Shown: one piece after another, positions 44,597 to 52,731 of the stretch
Position numbering within the stretch: position 1 is the first letter of the stretch
Layout of the letters: each line of letters starts with the position of its first letter
Assembly: GCA_020634315.1 (NCBI GenBank)
Contig: JACKBV010000026.1
Span: 1 to 64,000 of the forward strand
Source of the DNA: Ardenticatenaceae bacterium
GTDB lineage: Bacteria > Chloroflexota > Anaerolineae > Promineifilales > Promineifilaceae
DNA: 64,000 nt
Direction of reading: 5' to 3'
Notes under the pieces: generated by a model
Database searches by the model: none
The model's input: only the letters and a program-made list of their open reading frames with translations
Told to the model about the DNA's origin: nothing
Translations under genes and position numbers: made by a program

Positions 44597-44677
44597 TTAA
44601 ACAGACCTTAACAACGGGTTAACGCGTTTAACCAAATCTTAGCCTGTTTTTAACCCGTTATTGAACGCTTCTTAAAC
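44597..44677 (+). promoter_or_regulatory. PHO-box-like array of TTAAC direct repeats
   Basis: TTAAC/TTAAAC-type words start at 44597, 44608, 44619, 44628, 44639 (TTAGC), 44650, 44661 (TTGAAC) and 44672. Steps are 11 bp except for one of 9. OmpR-family regulators, notably PhoP of Bacillus (TTAACA every 11 bp), bind such arrays. The last units overlap the -35 zone of a TACCCT -10 (44687-44692) whose start would be about the ATG at 44700. Confidence 0.6.
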
Positions 44678-44699
44678 CTGACTGGCTACCCTGTGCAGG

Positions 44700-45398
44700 A
44701 TGGAAGGAGAAGTTTCGGTAATCGTCCCAACGCGTAATGAAGCACACAATGTGCCTTGTTTTTTGCGTTCGTTACCGGCAAATGTTTTGCTCATCGTTGT
44801 CGATGCCAGTGACGACGAAACCCCAACCATTATTCGACGCAGCCGGCCGTTTAACACGATTATCATTCGCCATCCGGGGAATGTGACGGTGGCACGCCAG
44901 ATTGGCGCTGAGGCGGCGATCACGGAATGGCTGTTGTTCACCGATGCGGATGTGCTGTTTGACCGTGATTACTTTGTCAATTTGTCTGCTCATTTGCAAG
45001 GGGATGCTGTGTATGGCCCGAAGCATTCTCTGGATCGGTTCAGCCATTATTACCGCTGGTTTGGGCAGGGACAGCAATGGATGCACCGTCTGGGGATTCC
45101 GGCGGCTTCTGGCTCAAATTTGCTAATTCGCCGCCCCGTTTTTGATGCGATTGGCGGCTTTGACCTGCGTTTGACTGTTAATGAGGATTCGGAAATTGCC
45201 TGGCGGGTGAAGCGGCAGGGGTATCGGATCGCGTTTGCACGAGATTTGGTGGTTTATGCGCGTGATCATCGACGGTTGGAATACGGCCGTTTCCGCAAAA
45301 CCGCCCATTCACTCTTACGCTGCGCACTTCTTTATAGCGGCCTGATGCCTGCCCGCTGGCGCAGCCATGATTGGGGTTACTGGAAGCAGCGAGCCTGA
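44700..45398 (+). CDS. Family 2 glycosyltransferase
   Basis: A 232-residue GT-A enzyme. The nucleotide-binding start VSVIVPTRNEAHNV and the DxD-like LLFTDADVLFD metal motif are clear. GPKHSLDRFS and IGGFDLRLTVNEDSEIAWRV (acceptor-side ED motif) complete the family pattern. No membrane helix. First gene of the glycan operon. It may start without a leader, since a -10 lies 7 nt upstream and no Shine-Dalgarno precedes the ATG. Sugar donor and acceptor are unknown. Confidence 0.9.
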   Translation: MEGEVSVIVPTRNEAHNVPCFLRSLPANVLLIVVDASDDETPTIIRRSRPFNTIIIRHPGNVTVARQIGAEAAITEWLLFTDADVLFDRDYFVNLSAHLQGDAVYGPKHSLDRFSHYYRWFGQGQQWMHRLGIPAASGSNLLIRRPVFDAIGGFDLRLTVNEDSEIAWRVKRQGYRIAFARDLVVYARDHRRLEYGRFRKTAHSLLRCALLYSGLMPARWRSHDWGYWKQRA

Positions 45399-45412
45399 GG
45401 AGGAGGTTTGAG

Positions 45413-46039
45413 ATGGAAGCCAATTCAACATTTACACCTATCTTGTTGCCTGATGATGCCCAACTCCGCACACGCCTGGCGTGGTGGATTACCCAAATTG
45501 GCAGCCCGCCAGTTTTGGGCATAACCGGAGCGGTCGTTATCGGGGTGGGCATTAACACGCCGATGGGCTGGTGGCAAACTGGCCTGTACGCCGTGCTGAC
45601 GCTGCTGCTGCCGGTGGTTTATATTTTGTGGCTGCTGCGGCGTGGCGATGTGTCAGATTTTCACCTGCGCCGCCGTGAGGAGCGCATCAAGCCCATGCGC
45701 ATGAGCCTGATAACGGCCGTTTTCGGGTGGGGCATTCTCGCCATACTGGTCGCGCCGCCGCTGCTGCTGGCAATGGCGGTTGCCAATTTGGTGCAAGCCT
45801 TCCTTTACTTTGTAATCACGTTGCGCTGGAAAATCAGCATTCATGCGGCCGTTGCATCCGCGTTGGCCGTGCTGACCTGGCACATCTGGGGCGTGTTGGC
45901 GCTGCCCGTAATGGTCAGCGTGCCGCTCATCGCCTGGTCGCGCATTCATTTGCGACGGCACACAGTGGCGCAAACGGTGGCGGGAACGGCCGTTGGCGCG
46001 GCCATCTTAATGCTTTCCCTTTTGCTGCACGGAGCATAA
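45413..46039 (+). CDS. PAP2-like membrane phosphatase with altered active site
   Basis: Start at 45413 behind GAGGAGG; 208 residues and about six membrane helices. The segment RRREERIKPM, the SIHAA stretch and SRIHLRRHTVAQTVAG align with PAP2 motifs C1-C3. The third motif keeps SR-x5-H but has Gln where the family has Asp. PAP2 enzymes dephosphorylate lipid phosphates such as phosphatidate or polyprenyl diphosphate. The change may mean altered or lost activity. The position between two glycosyltransferases suggests lipid-linked glycan or glycolipid work. Confidence 0.75.
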   Translation: MEANSTFTPILLPDDAQLRTRLAWWITQIGSPPVLGITGAVVIGVGINTPMGWWQTGLYAVLTLLLPVVYILWLLRRGDVSDFHLRRREERIKPMRMSLITAVFGWGILAILVAPPLLLAMAVANLVQAFLYFVITLRWKISIHAAVASALAVLTWHIWGVLALPVMVSVPLIAWSRIHLRRHTVAQTVAGTAVGAAILMLSLLLHGA

Positions 46040-46042
46040 CCC

Positions 46043-47248
46043 ATGCGCATTGCCCTCTTTACCGAGACTTTTTTGCCGAAAGTAGATGGCATTGTCAATA
46101 CGCTTTGTCATTTGTTGGAGCATCTGGCCGTGCGCGGCCACGACAGCATCCTTTTTGCGCCAACCAGCCCGGCTCCTGTTTATGCACGCACGCCGCTTGT
46201 CACGTTTTCGGGACGGCCGTTTCCCCTTTACCCCGAACTTAAACTGGTTTCTCCCACCGTCAACATTCGCCAACATTTGCTTGATTTCCAGCCGGATTTG
46301 GTACATGCCGTGCAGCCGATAACCCTGGGCACGGCGGGCATTTGGCATGCACGCCGCCTGGGCATTCCCGTGGTCGCTTCCTATCACACCGACATTGCCG
46401 GATATGCGGCGCAGTGGGGCATGGAGTGGCTGCAAGGCCCCATCTGGCATACATTTCGCGCCATTCACGACAAAGCTGACCTGAATCTTTGCCCTTCAAC
46501 GGCCACATTGCGCCAACTTCAAGCGCAAAATTTCCCGCGTTTGCGTGTGTGGACGCGCGGCGTGGATACGACCCAGTTTCATCCGCAATGGCGCTCGTCG
46601 GCGTGGCGGCAGCGGCTTAGCGATGGTCATCCCGATGCCCCACTGCTGCTGTATGTGGGGCGGTTGTCGCTGGAGAAGCGGGTGGATTGGTTACGGCCGT
46701 TACTCGACCAATTCCCGCACATTCGCCTGGCCATTGTGGGCGATGGCCCCGCGCGTGACAAACTCGAACAGCTTTTTGCCGGGACGCCGACCCATTTTAC
46801 CGGTTATCTGCGCGGCGCAGACCTGGCTCATGCCTACGCCGCCGCCGACGCCTTTACTTTCCCGTCGGCTCACGAAACGCTCGGCAACGTGGTGCTGGAA
46901 GCGATGGCATCCGGCTTGCCGGTGGTCGTTGCTCGTTCCGGTGGCCCGCTGGACGTGGTGACGCAGGGGCAAAATGGCCTCTTTTTCGACCCGGATGATC
47001 CGGCTGATTTTGCGGCACAGGTGGGCAAGCTGCTCGCCGATGCGCCGTTGGCGGCGCAGTTAGGCCAACAGGCGCGGCAAACGGCCGAGCGCCGCAGTTG
47101 GACGCAGGTGTTGGATGGCCTGCTGGCTGATTATGCGGAAGTGGTGGCTGGTCGGGAAACGGCCGTTGCCCCATCCCGCCCAGCCATTGCAACGCGGCGT
47201 CCCGCCGTCAAAAGCCCCTGGCCGAATGTAGAAGGATGGCGGCTATGA
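46043..47248 (+). CDS. GT4-family glycosyltransferase, SqdX/mannosyltransferase-like
   Basis: A 401-residue GT-B enzyme. The start MRIALFTETFLPKVDGIVNT and segments YPELKL, VASYHTDIAGYA and CPSTATLRQL closely follow SqdX (sulfoquinovosyldiacylglycerol synthase) and GDP-mannose-dependent lipid mannosyltransferases. The donor-binding EX7E is Glu278/Glu286 in HETLGNVVLEA. Membrane-surface glycolipid synthesis from diacylglycerol is the likely role. SqdB is not in the window, so sulfolipid cannot be claimed. With the PHO-box-like array this would fit phosphate-sparing lipid replacement (inference). Confidence 0.85.
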   Translation: MRIALFTETFLPKVDGIVNTLCHLLEHLAVRGHDSILFAPTSPAPVYARTPLVTFSGRPFPLYPELKLVSPTVNIRQHLLDFQPDLVHAVQPITLGTAGIWHARRLGIPVVASYHTDIAGYAAQWGMEWLQGPIWHTFRAIHDKADLNLCPSTATLRQLQAQNFPRLRVWTRGVDTTQFHPQWRSSAWRQRLSDGHPDAPLLLYVGRLSLEKRVDWLRPLLDQFPHIRLAIVGDGPARDKLEQLFAGTPTHFTGYLRGADLAHAYAAADAFTFPSAHETLGNVVLEAMASGLPVVVARSGGPLDVVTQGQNGLFFDPDDPADFAAQVGKLLADAPLAAQLGQQARQTAERRSWTQVLDGLLADYAEVVAGRETAVAPSRPAIATRRPAVKSPWPNVEGWRL

Positions 47249-48318
47249 TGCGCAAAAAAGTCCTCTTCATTGGCGGTTCGCTCAACCAGACGAAAATGGC
47301 CCATGCCGTCGCCAAACATTTGCAAGCCGAACACGACTGCTACTTCACCCCTTATTACAGCGATCATCCGCTGCTGCATCGGGCGGCGCAAAAAGGGTGG
47401 CTCGATTTCACCGTCATGGGCGGCGCGGGGCGTCGCCAGACCGAAGCGTATCTGGCCGGGCATAATTTGCCGCTCGATTATGGCGGTCGGCAGCATGCGT
47501 ATGACCTGGTTGTCACCGGCAGCGATTTGATCATCCAGCGCAATATTCGCCAGAAGCCGATCATCCTCATTCAAGAGGGGATGACGGACCCGGAAAATGT
47601 GCTGTATCACCTGGTGCGCCGCCTTAAATTGCCGCGTTATCTAGCCAGTACCAGCACCAATGGTTTGTCGTTGGCCTACCGTTATTTTTGTGTGGCTTCG
47701 GAAGGGTACAAGCAGTTTTTTATACGTAAAGGTATTCCCGCTGACAGGATGGTTGTTACGGGGATGCCTAACTATGATGATGTGCGCCAGGTTTTGCGCA
47801 ATGATTTTCCCCATCGCGGCTATGTGCTGGCGGCTACCTCCGATGCCCGCGAGACGTTTAAGTTTGATAACCGCAAGCGGTTTATCCGCCATGTGTTGGC
47901 GATTGCAAACGGCCGTTCCGTCATCTTCAAGCTGCACCCCAACGAAAAGGAAGCGCGGGCACGCCGTGAAATTGACGAACTGGCTCCAGAGGCGCTGGTT
48001 TTCGCCAAAGGCAGCGTTGACCACATGATTGCTAACTGCGATGTGCTGGTCACGCAATATTCGACGGTGGTGTATACGGGTATTGTGCTGGGCAAAGAGG
48101 TTCACAGCTATTTTGATGTTGCCGCGCTGCGTGCGCTGGCTCCCTGGCAAAATGGCGGGACATCTGGTCAGCGCATTGCGCAGGTGTGTCGCGGGGTGTT
48201 GGCTGGGGAAACGGCCGTTTCCCATGAAAACGACCCGGTGCCGCGACCCGGCAATGCCGAAAAACAACGAGAAGGGTGGCCGATACCGCCCATCTCCAAA
48301 CAATGGTCAAGCTCATGA
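47245..48318 (+). CDS. GT-B-fold transferase (CDP-glycerol glycerophosphotransferase / SpsB-like)
   Basis: ATG at 47245 overlaps the previous stop (ATGA); 357 residues. The N-terminal Rossmann-like half begins KKVLFIGGSLNQTKMAHAVA. The C-terminal half has FKLHPNEKEAR and DVLVTQYSTVVYTGIVLGKEV, the HP…S/T pattern of poly-glycerophosphate or capsule transferases. It probably adds a sugar or polyol phosphate to a surface glycan. The last 40 residues are low-complexity and may be non-essential. It is coupled to the SpsF-type gene by another ATGA overlap. Confidence 0.7.
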   Translation: MMRKKVLFIGGSLNQTKMAHAVAKHLQAEHDCYFTPYYSDHPLLHRAAQKGWLDFTVMGGAGRRQTEAYLAGHNLPLDYGGRQHAYDLVVTGSDLIIQRNIRQKPIILIQEGMTDPENVLYHLVRRLKLPRYLASTSTNGLSLAYRYFCVASEGYKQFFIRKGIPADRMVVTGMPNYDDVRQVLRNDFPHRGYVLAATSDARETFKFDNRKRFIRHVLAIANGRSVIFKLHPNEKEARARREIDELAPEALVFAKGSVDHMIANCDVLVTQYSTVVYTGIVLGKEVHSYFDVAALRALAPWQNGGTSGQRIAQVCRGVLAGETAVSHENDPVPRPGNAEKQREGWPIPPISKQWSSS

Positions 48319-49145
48319 ACAATGTAAAGGTTGTGACGGTTATACAGGCTCGTGTTGGCTCTTCGCGGCTGCCGGGGAAGGTGTTACGGCCGTTGCTGGG
48401 CAAGCCGCTGCTGGTACGTATGATTGAGCGCGTCCGCGCGGCGCGTTTGGTCGGCACCATTGTCGTTGCCACCACCACCGATCCGGCTGACGACCCCATT
48501 GTCACCCTTTGCCATAAAGAAGAAATACATTGCTACCGGGGTCATCCTACCGACTTACTTGATCGCCATGTTCAGGTGGGATGGCAGTTTGGCGCGGATG
48601 CCATTGTCAAAATTCCCTCAGATTGTCCGCTCATCGATCCCACCGTTATTGACCGCGTGCTCGCCGTTTATCTGAACGCGCCTGAAGCGTACGATTACGT
48701 CAGCAATTTACACCCTGCTACCTATCCTGACGGCAACGATGTCGAAATCATCCGCATGGAGGCTCTGGCACGCGCCTGGCGCGAAGCTTCCCGCAATTTT
48801 GAGCGCGAACACACCACGCCCTATCTCTGGGAGCGCCCGACACAGTTTCGCCTGGGCAACGTCGTCTGGGAAACGGGCATGAACTATGCCATGAGCCATC
48901 GCTGGACCATTGATTATGAACCCGACTATCGCTTCATTAAAGCTGTGTACGAAGCGTTATATCCGCAAAACCCATTGTTTGGTCTAGATGACATCCTGCA
49001 ATTGCTGAGTGAAAACCCGGCACTGGCCGCCCTCAATGAAATTTATGCCGGGGTGAATTGGTATCGCCATTATCTGTCTGACTTGCTCACCATTACCCCA
49101 GACCAAACGCGGCAAGTGGCGCTGCCGATCATAAGTGGAGAGTAA
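48315..49145 (+). CDS. spsF: SpsF/CMP-sugar cytidylyltransferase-like protein
   Basis: The ATG at 48315 (ATGA overlap) gives 276 residues. The nucleotide-binding start VTVIQARVGSSRLPGKVLRP and DCPLIDPTVIDRV match the SpsF branch of the KdsB/NeuA nucleotidyltransferase family, which activates keto-sugar acids with CTP. The middle (TYPDGNDVEIIRMEALARAW) is typical for SpsF. A NeuB-like synthase and KdsC-like phosphatase downstream provide a matching substrate route. Confidence 0.88.
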   Translation: MNNVKVVTVIQARVGSSRLPGKVLRPLLGKPLLVRMIERVRAARLVGTIVVATTTDPADDPIVTLCHKEEIHCYRGHPTDLLDRHVQVGWQFGADAIVKIPSDCPLIDPTVIDRVLAVYLNAPEAYDYVSNLHPATYPDGNDVEIIRMEALARAWREASRNFEREHTTPYLWERPTQFRLGNVVWETGMNYAMSHRWTIDYEPDYRFIKAVYEALYPQNPLFGLDDILQLLSENPALAALNEIYAGVNWYRHYLSDLLTITPDQTRQVALPIISGE

Positions 49146-49160
49146 GCGAAAGGCTGCGCC

Positions 49161-49330
49161 GACCACCATGAATGAAGATCGTAGGTCGGATTGCCAATCC
49201 GACTATCGGATTAACAATCCGATTTACGCAGAGGCTGCACCGGCGGCGGCCGATTACCATGAATGAAGACCAAACCTCCCGGAGGTTGTCGATGGCAGGC
49301 TCGCCGCATGAGGTGAACCTCCGGGAGGTT
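49161..49330. repeat. Intergenic repeat cluster (inverted repeat B, repeat A hairpin arms)
   Basis: 49161-49230 holds repeat B in reverse orientation (GTCGGATTGCCAATCCGAC). A CCATGAATGAAGA tract occurs at 49167 and again at 49258. Arms like those of repeat A occur at 49273-49287 and 49316-49330, separated by 28 nt. It interrupts the glycan operon, so the downstream genes may need their own promoter. Confidence 0.7.
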
Positions 49331-49354
49331 GTTTTGGAAGTAAGCGAATCAATA

Positions 49355-49384
49355 GAAACCGAGTTTTGTGCAAAACCCGGTTTC
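49355..49384. terminator. Hairpin of the GAAACCGAGTTTTG family
   Basis: GAAACCGAGTTTTG (49355-49368) pairs with CAAAACCCGGTTTC (49371-49384), one G-U or mismatch, over a 2-nt gap. It shares its core with the terminator at 4934-4990. No T-run follows on the plus strand, so it may be only a repeat or a weak terminator. Confidence 0.45.
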
Positions 49385-49406
49385 CCCAAAAAACTGGAGG
49401 TGTGAC

Positions 49407-49574
49407 ATGCGTTATGAAGTAGAAGTAGCCGAGCAAATCATCGTCAAACTGACTGTGGAGGCCAATTCGCCAGAGGAGGCGTTGCAAAAAGCACGCACGG
49501 CGCGGCGTTATGATTATGAAAGCGTCGAACGTCAGCCAGATGCTGTGCGTATTCTCCATAGCAGTGATCGTTAG
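49407..49574 (+). CDS. Small conserved-looking hypothetical protein (55 aa)
   Basis: Starts at the ATG behind GGAGGTGTGAC. The 55-residue product (MRYEVEVAEQIIVKLTVEA…) is acidic and alpha/beta-like; the EANSPEEALQKAR part resembles short domains that follow a beta strand with a charged helix. No function is known to me. It lies 30 bp before the transketolase pair and reads as part of that operon. Confidence 0.65.
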   Translation: MRYEVEVAEQIIVKLTVEANSPEEALQKARTARRYDYESVERQPDAVRILHSSDR

Positions 49575-49604
49575 AAACTCGCCGATCCTTGAAACGAGGT
49601 CATT

Positions 49605-50465
49605 ATGCTCAATCCATATGACGTGGAAACATTAGAAGCAAAAGCGTTGCGCGTGCGCGAACACATCATTCGTTTGGCGACCGCTGGCGGCTGCTTCTTG
49701 GGCGCATCCCTCTCTTGCGCCGACCTGATTGTCTATCTGTACACGCATTTTCTAAATGTCAGTCCCGCCAATTTTGACGACCCACAACGCGATTACCTTT
49801 TCCTGTCCAAAGGGCACGATGTCCCGGCTTTGTACGCCACCTTTGTGGAGATGGGCTGGATGCCAGAGGCACGGTTGCGCAATCATTTGCAAACGCATGA
49901 TCACATTTACTGGCATCCCAATCGCGGCGTTCCCGGCATCGAGTTCCATTCAGGTTCTTTGGGGCATTTGCTCTCTGTCGCCGCCGGTGTGGCCTATGAT
50001 TGCAAATTGCGCGGCCAGGATAACAAAGTGGTGGTCATTACCGGCGATGGCGAGTTAAACGAGGGGTCTAACTGGGAGGCGCTGCTCGTTGCCCATGCGT
50101 ACAGACTGGACAATTTGTTGATTATCGTGGATCGGAATGAGTTTCAGGCGAACGTGGAAACGGAAGCGTTGATTCCTCTGGAGCCATTGGCGGATAAATT
50201 TGCAGCTTTTGGTTGTGCGGTGGAGCGGGTGGATGGGCATGATTTTGGGGCGCTGCATGAGGCGCTGCACCACTTTCCCTACGCGGCCAATCGCCCCACT
50301 GTTTTGATTGCGGATACGGTGCGCGGCAAGGGGCTGCCGAGCATTGCTCGTCGTGCTGACCGTTGGTTTTGTAATTTTACGCAGGAAGAGGTGGCGGATT
50401 TGTTGCTGGAATTGCATGGCGCAGATAAAGCTGACCTGATTTCTGAAGCGTTGATGGTGAGGTGA
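49605..50465 (+). CDS. Transketolase, N-terminal (TPP-binding) subunit
   Basis: A 286-residue protein equal to the first third of full transketolase. The TPP/Mg motif GDGELNEGSNWEA starts at Gly147, followed by DNLLIIVDRN. SKGHDVPALYA and FHSGSLGHLLSVAAG are conserved cofactor and substrate segments. Split transketolases occur in archaea and in many secondary-metabolite or sugar loci. With the next gene (3-nt gap) it should form a heterodimer that moves a two-carbon ketol unit. Location in a glycan cluster suggests it builds an unusual ketose rather than serving the pentose pathway. Confidence 0.93.
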   Translation: MLNPYDVETLEAKALRVREHIIRLATAGGCFLGASLSCADLIVYLYTHFLNVSPANFDDPQRDYLFLSKGHDVPALYATFVEMGWMPEARLRNHLQTHDHIYWHPNRGVPGIEFHSGSLGHLLSVAAGVAYDCKLRGQDNKVVVITGDGELNEGSNWEALLVAHAYRLDNLLIIVDRNEFQANVETEALIPLEPLADKFAAFGCAVERVDGHDFGALHEALHHFPYAANRPTVLIADTVRGKGLPSIARRADRWFCNFTQEEVADLLLELHGADKADLISEALMVR

Positions 50466-50468
50466 GGG

Positions 50469-51380
50469 ATGAATTACGAAGCTGCTTTGCAGGAAATTGT
50501 CCTCTCTGATGCGCGTTATGTGGTGATGACGGCCGAAAATCGCGCTGCTATTCGTCATTTGCCTGCCCGGTTGAACGGCCGTTTCCTGGACACCGGCATC
50601 ACCGAACAAACCATGATTGGCATGGCCGCCGGGCTGGCCTTGCGTGGGCGCGTGCCCATCTGCCATGCCCTGGCAACCTTTTTGACCATGCGTGCCTTTG
50701 AGTTCATCCGTACCGATGTGGGCATTGGGCGGCTGCCCGTTAAGCTGGTAGGCGGCGTCCCCGGCTTTTTGTCTGATGGCAATGGCCCAACACACCAGGC
50801 GCTTGAGGATATTGCCTTGATGCGCGGCATTCCGGGCATGCAGATTTTTTGCCCTGCTGACGAGGCTGACCTGGTGCTGGGTTTGCGTGCCATGTTAGAG
50901 AGTCCGCACCCGGTTTACATTCGGCACACGGGGGGAACGGCCGTTATCGAGCACCAGCCCGATTTTGCCATTGGTCAGGCGGAAACTGTCCTAAACGGCC
51001 GTGACCTGACCCTGCTCACCTATGGCATGCTTTTCCGCGAAGCACACGCCGCTGCTCACCTGTTAAGCGAACGTGGCTATTCCGTGCGTCTGCTGAATTT
51101 GCGCACCGTGTGGCCCATTGACGAGCAAGCCATTTTGCAAGCAGCACGCGAAACCCGTTTACTCGTCACCATAGAAGACCATTTCCTTACCGGAGGGTTG
51201 GCGACCATCGTCAGCGAATTGTTGCTGCGTCATCAGGTTATGGCCCCGCTGCTGCCCATTGCCCTGGACAACCGTTGGTTCCAACCCGCACTGCTCGATC
51301 AGGTATTGGCCGTCGAAGGTTTCACCGGGCCACAGCTTGCCGACCGCATCGACACCTATTACGGAGACAAATATGCCTAA
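50469..51380 (+). CDS. Transketolase, C-terminal (pyrimidine-binding) subunit
   Basis: A 303-residue protein covering the Pyr and C-terminal domains of transketolase. The catalytic-partner motif DTGITEQTMIGMAAGLAL contains the Glu that activates TPP. GPTHQALEDIALMRGIPGM is the conserved PTH region. It completes the split enzyme and overlaps the aminotransferase start by 8 bp (ATGCCTAA). Confidence 0.93.
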   Translation: MNYEAALQEIVLSDARYVVMTAENRAAIRHLPARLNGRFLDTGITEQTMIGMAAGLALRGRVPICHALATFLTMRAFEFIRTDVGIGRLPVKLVGGVPGFLSDGNGPTHQALEDIALMRGIPGMQIFCPADEADLVLGLRAMLESPHPVYIRHTGGTAVIEHQPDFAIGQAETVLNGRDLTLLTYGMLFREAHAAAHLLSERGYSVRLLNLRTVWPIDEQAILQAARETRLLVTIEDHFLTGGLATIVSELLLRHQVMAPLLPIALDNRWFQPALLDQVLAVEGFTGPQLADRIDTYYGDKYA

Positions 51381-52731
51381 TTCAGTCCGTTTTAACCCTA
51401 ATTTCCCCAAGATTACGGCTTCTGATGAGCTGTATGCGCGTGCCGCTGGCCTCATCCCCGCTTATTCACAAACGCTGGCAAAAGGCCCTACACAATACGT
51501 CAACGGCGTTGCCCCCAAATATTTACAGCGGGGCAAAGGCGCACGCGTTTGGGATGTGGATGGTAACGAATATTTGGATTACAACGCGGGTATTGGCCCC
51601 ATTTCGCTGGGCTATGCCTATAAGCGGGTCGATGATGCCATTCAACAGCAGTTGGCTGATGGCATTACCTTTTCGCTGGTGCATCCGTTGGAAGTGGAAG
51701 TGGCGGAATTGCTGCGCACCATTTTGCCCAATGCCGAGGCTGTGCGTTATGGCAAAACTGGCGCGGAAGTGACCAGTGCCGCTGTCCGTTTGGCTCGCGC
51801 TTACACCGGACGTGACAATGTGTTGTGCTGTGGTTATCACGGCTGGCATGATTGGTACATTGGCGTTTCTGCCCGCAATGCAGGCGTGCCCCAATCTGTG
51901 AAAGCAATGGTGCATACCTTCAATTACAACGACCTGGATTCTGTGCGAGCGGCGTTGGATGAGAACACAGCTTGTGTCATTTTGGAGCCGATGGTTTTTG
52001 ATTATCCTGATCCTGGCTTTTTGCAAGGGTTGCAGGCGTTGTGCCGGGTTAATGGTACGCTGCTGATTTTTGATGAGATGTGGACTGGTTTTCGTTGGGC
52101 GTTGGGCGGGGCGCAAGAATTTTTTGGCGTCACGCCAGACCTGGCTTGTTACTCGAAGGCCATTGCCAATGGTATGCCGCTGGCGGTTCTCACGGGCCGT
52201 GCCGATGTGATGAGCTTGCTGGATGAAGAAGTGTTCTTTTTCTCCACCTTTGGCGGCGAGGCGTTGTCGCTGGCGGCGGCACAGGCCACCATTTATGAGT
52301 TGCGGGAGCAAAATGTGCCTACGTATCTGGCGCACATCGGTGAGCAAATTAAGGAAGGGTATAACGAATTGGTGGCGCACCTGGGACTGGATCATGTGAC
52401 GCAGTGCAAAGGGCATCCGGCGCGGACAATGGTGACATTTGCGCCATCTGCCGGGGATCCGCTGCTGTTGAAATCATTGATGCAGCAGGAGTTAATTCGG
52501 CGCGGCATTCTCTGGTCGGGCTTTCATAATGTGACGTTTGCGCACACGACGCGCGATGTTGACTATACCTTGATGGCTTATCGGGATGTGTTGGAGATTT
52601 TGAAGCAGGCGTTGAGAAACGGCCGTATCGCTGAGCAGTTACGCGGCATTCCTGTGCAGCCTGTTTTTCGCAAAACGAGCGATTTTCATACCAAACCCAA
52701 GGTCGCCGTGAATGGGAATGGACGGGCATGA
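51373..52731 (+). CDS. Class III PLP aminotransferase (glutamate-1-semialdehyde aminomutase-like)
   Basis: Start at 51373 inside the transketolase stop; 452 residues. PLP-binding Lys262 lies in ACYSKAIANG, preceded by LLIFDEMWTGFR. The N-terminal VWDVDGNEYLDYNAGIGPISLGY and GYHGWHDWY segments are typical of HemL-like enzymes. In a sugar cluster it likely aminates a keto-sugar, replacing the more usual DegT-type enzyme. A role in heme synthesis is unlikely because no hem gene is near. Confidence 0.88.
   Translation: MPNSVRFNPNFPKITASDELYARAAGLIPAYSQTLAKGPTQYVNGVAPKYLQRGKGARVWDVDGNEYLDYNAGIGPISLGYAYKRVDDAIQQQLADGITFSLVHPLEVEVAELLRTILPNAEAVRYGKTGAEVTSAAVRLARAYTGRDNVLCCGYHGWHDWYIGVSARNAGVPQSVKAMVHTFNYNDLDSVRAALDENTACVILEPMVFDYPDPGFLQGLQALCRVNGTLLIFDEMWTGFRWALGGAQEFFGVTPDLACYSKAIANGMPLAVLTGRADVMSLLDEEVFFFSTFGGEALSLAAAQATIYELREQNVPTYLAHIGEQIKEGYNELVAHLGLDHVTQCKGHPARTMVTFAPSAGDPLLLKSLMQQELIRRGILWSGFHNVTFAHTTRDVDYTLMAYRDVLEILKQALRNGRIAEQLRGIPVQPVFRKTSDFHTKPKVAVNGNGRA

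Noticed and set aside
46043..47248. Definite sulfolipid synthase SqdX
   Set aside because: Sequence is close, but related lipid mannosyltransferases share the same motifs and SqdB is not in the window.
43198..49330. Insertion sequence or transposon ends
   Set aside because: Inverted repeats are present, but no transposase frame and no consistent target-site duplication were found; classed as dispersed intergenic repeats.
51373..52731. HemL of heme biosynthesis
   Set aside because: Fold and motifs match the class, but the gene is translationally coupled to transketolase and SDR genes in a glycan cluster with no other heme gene.
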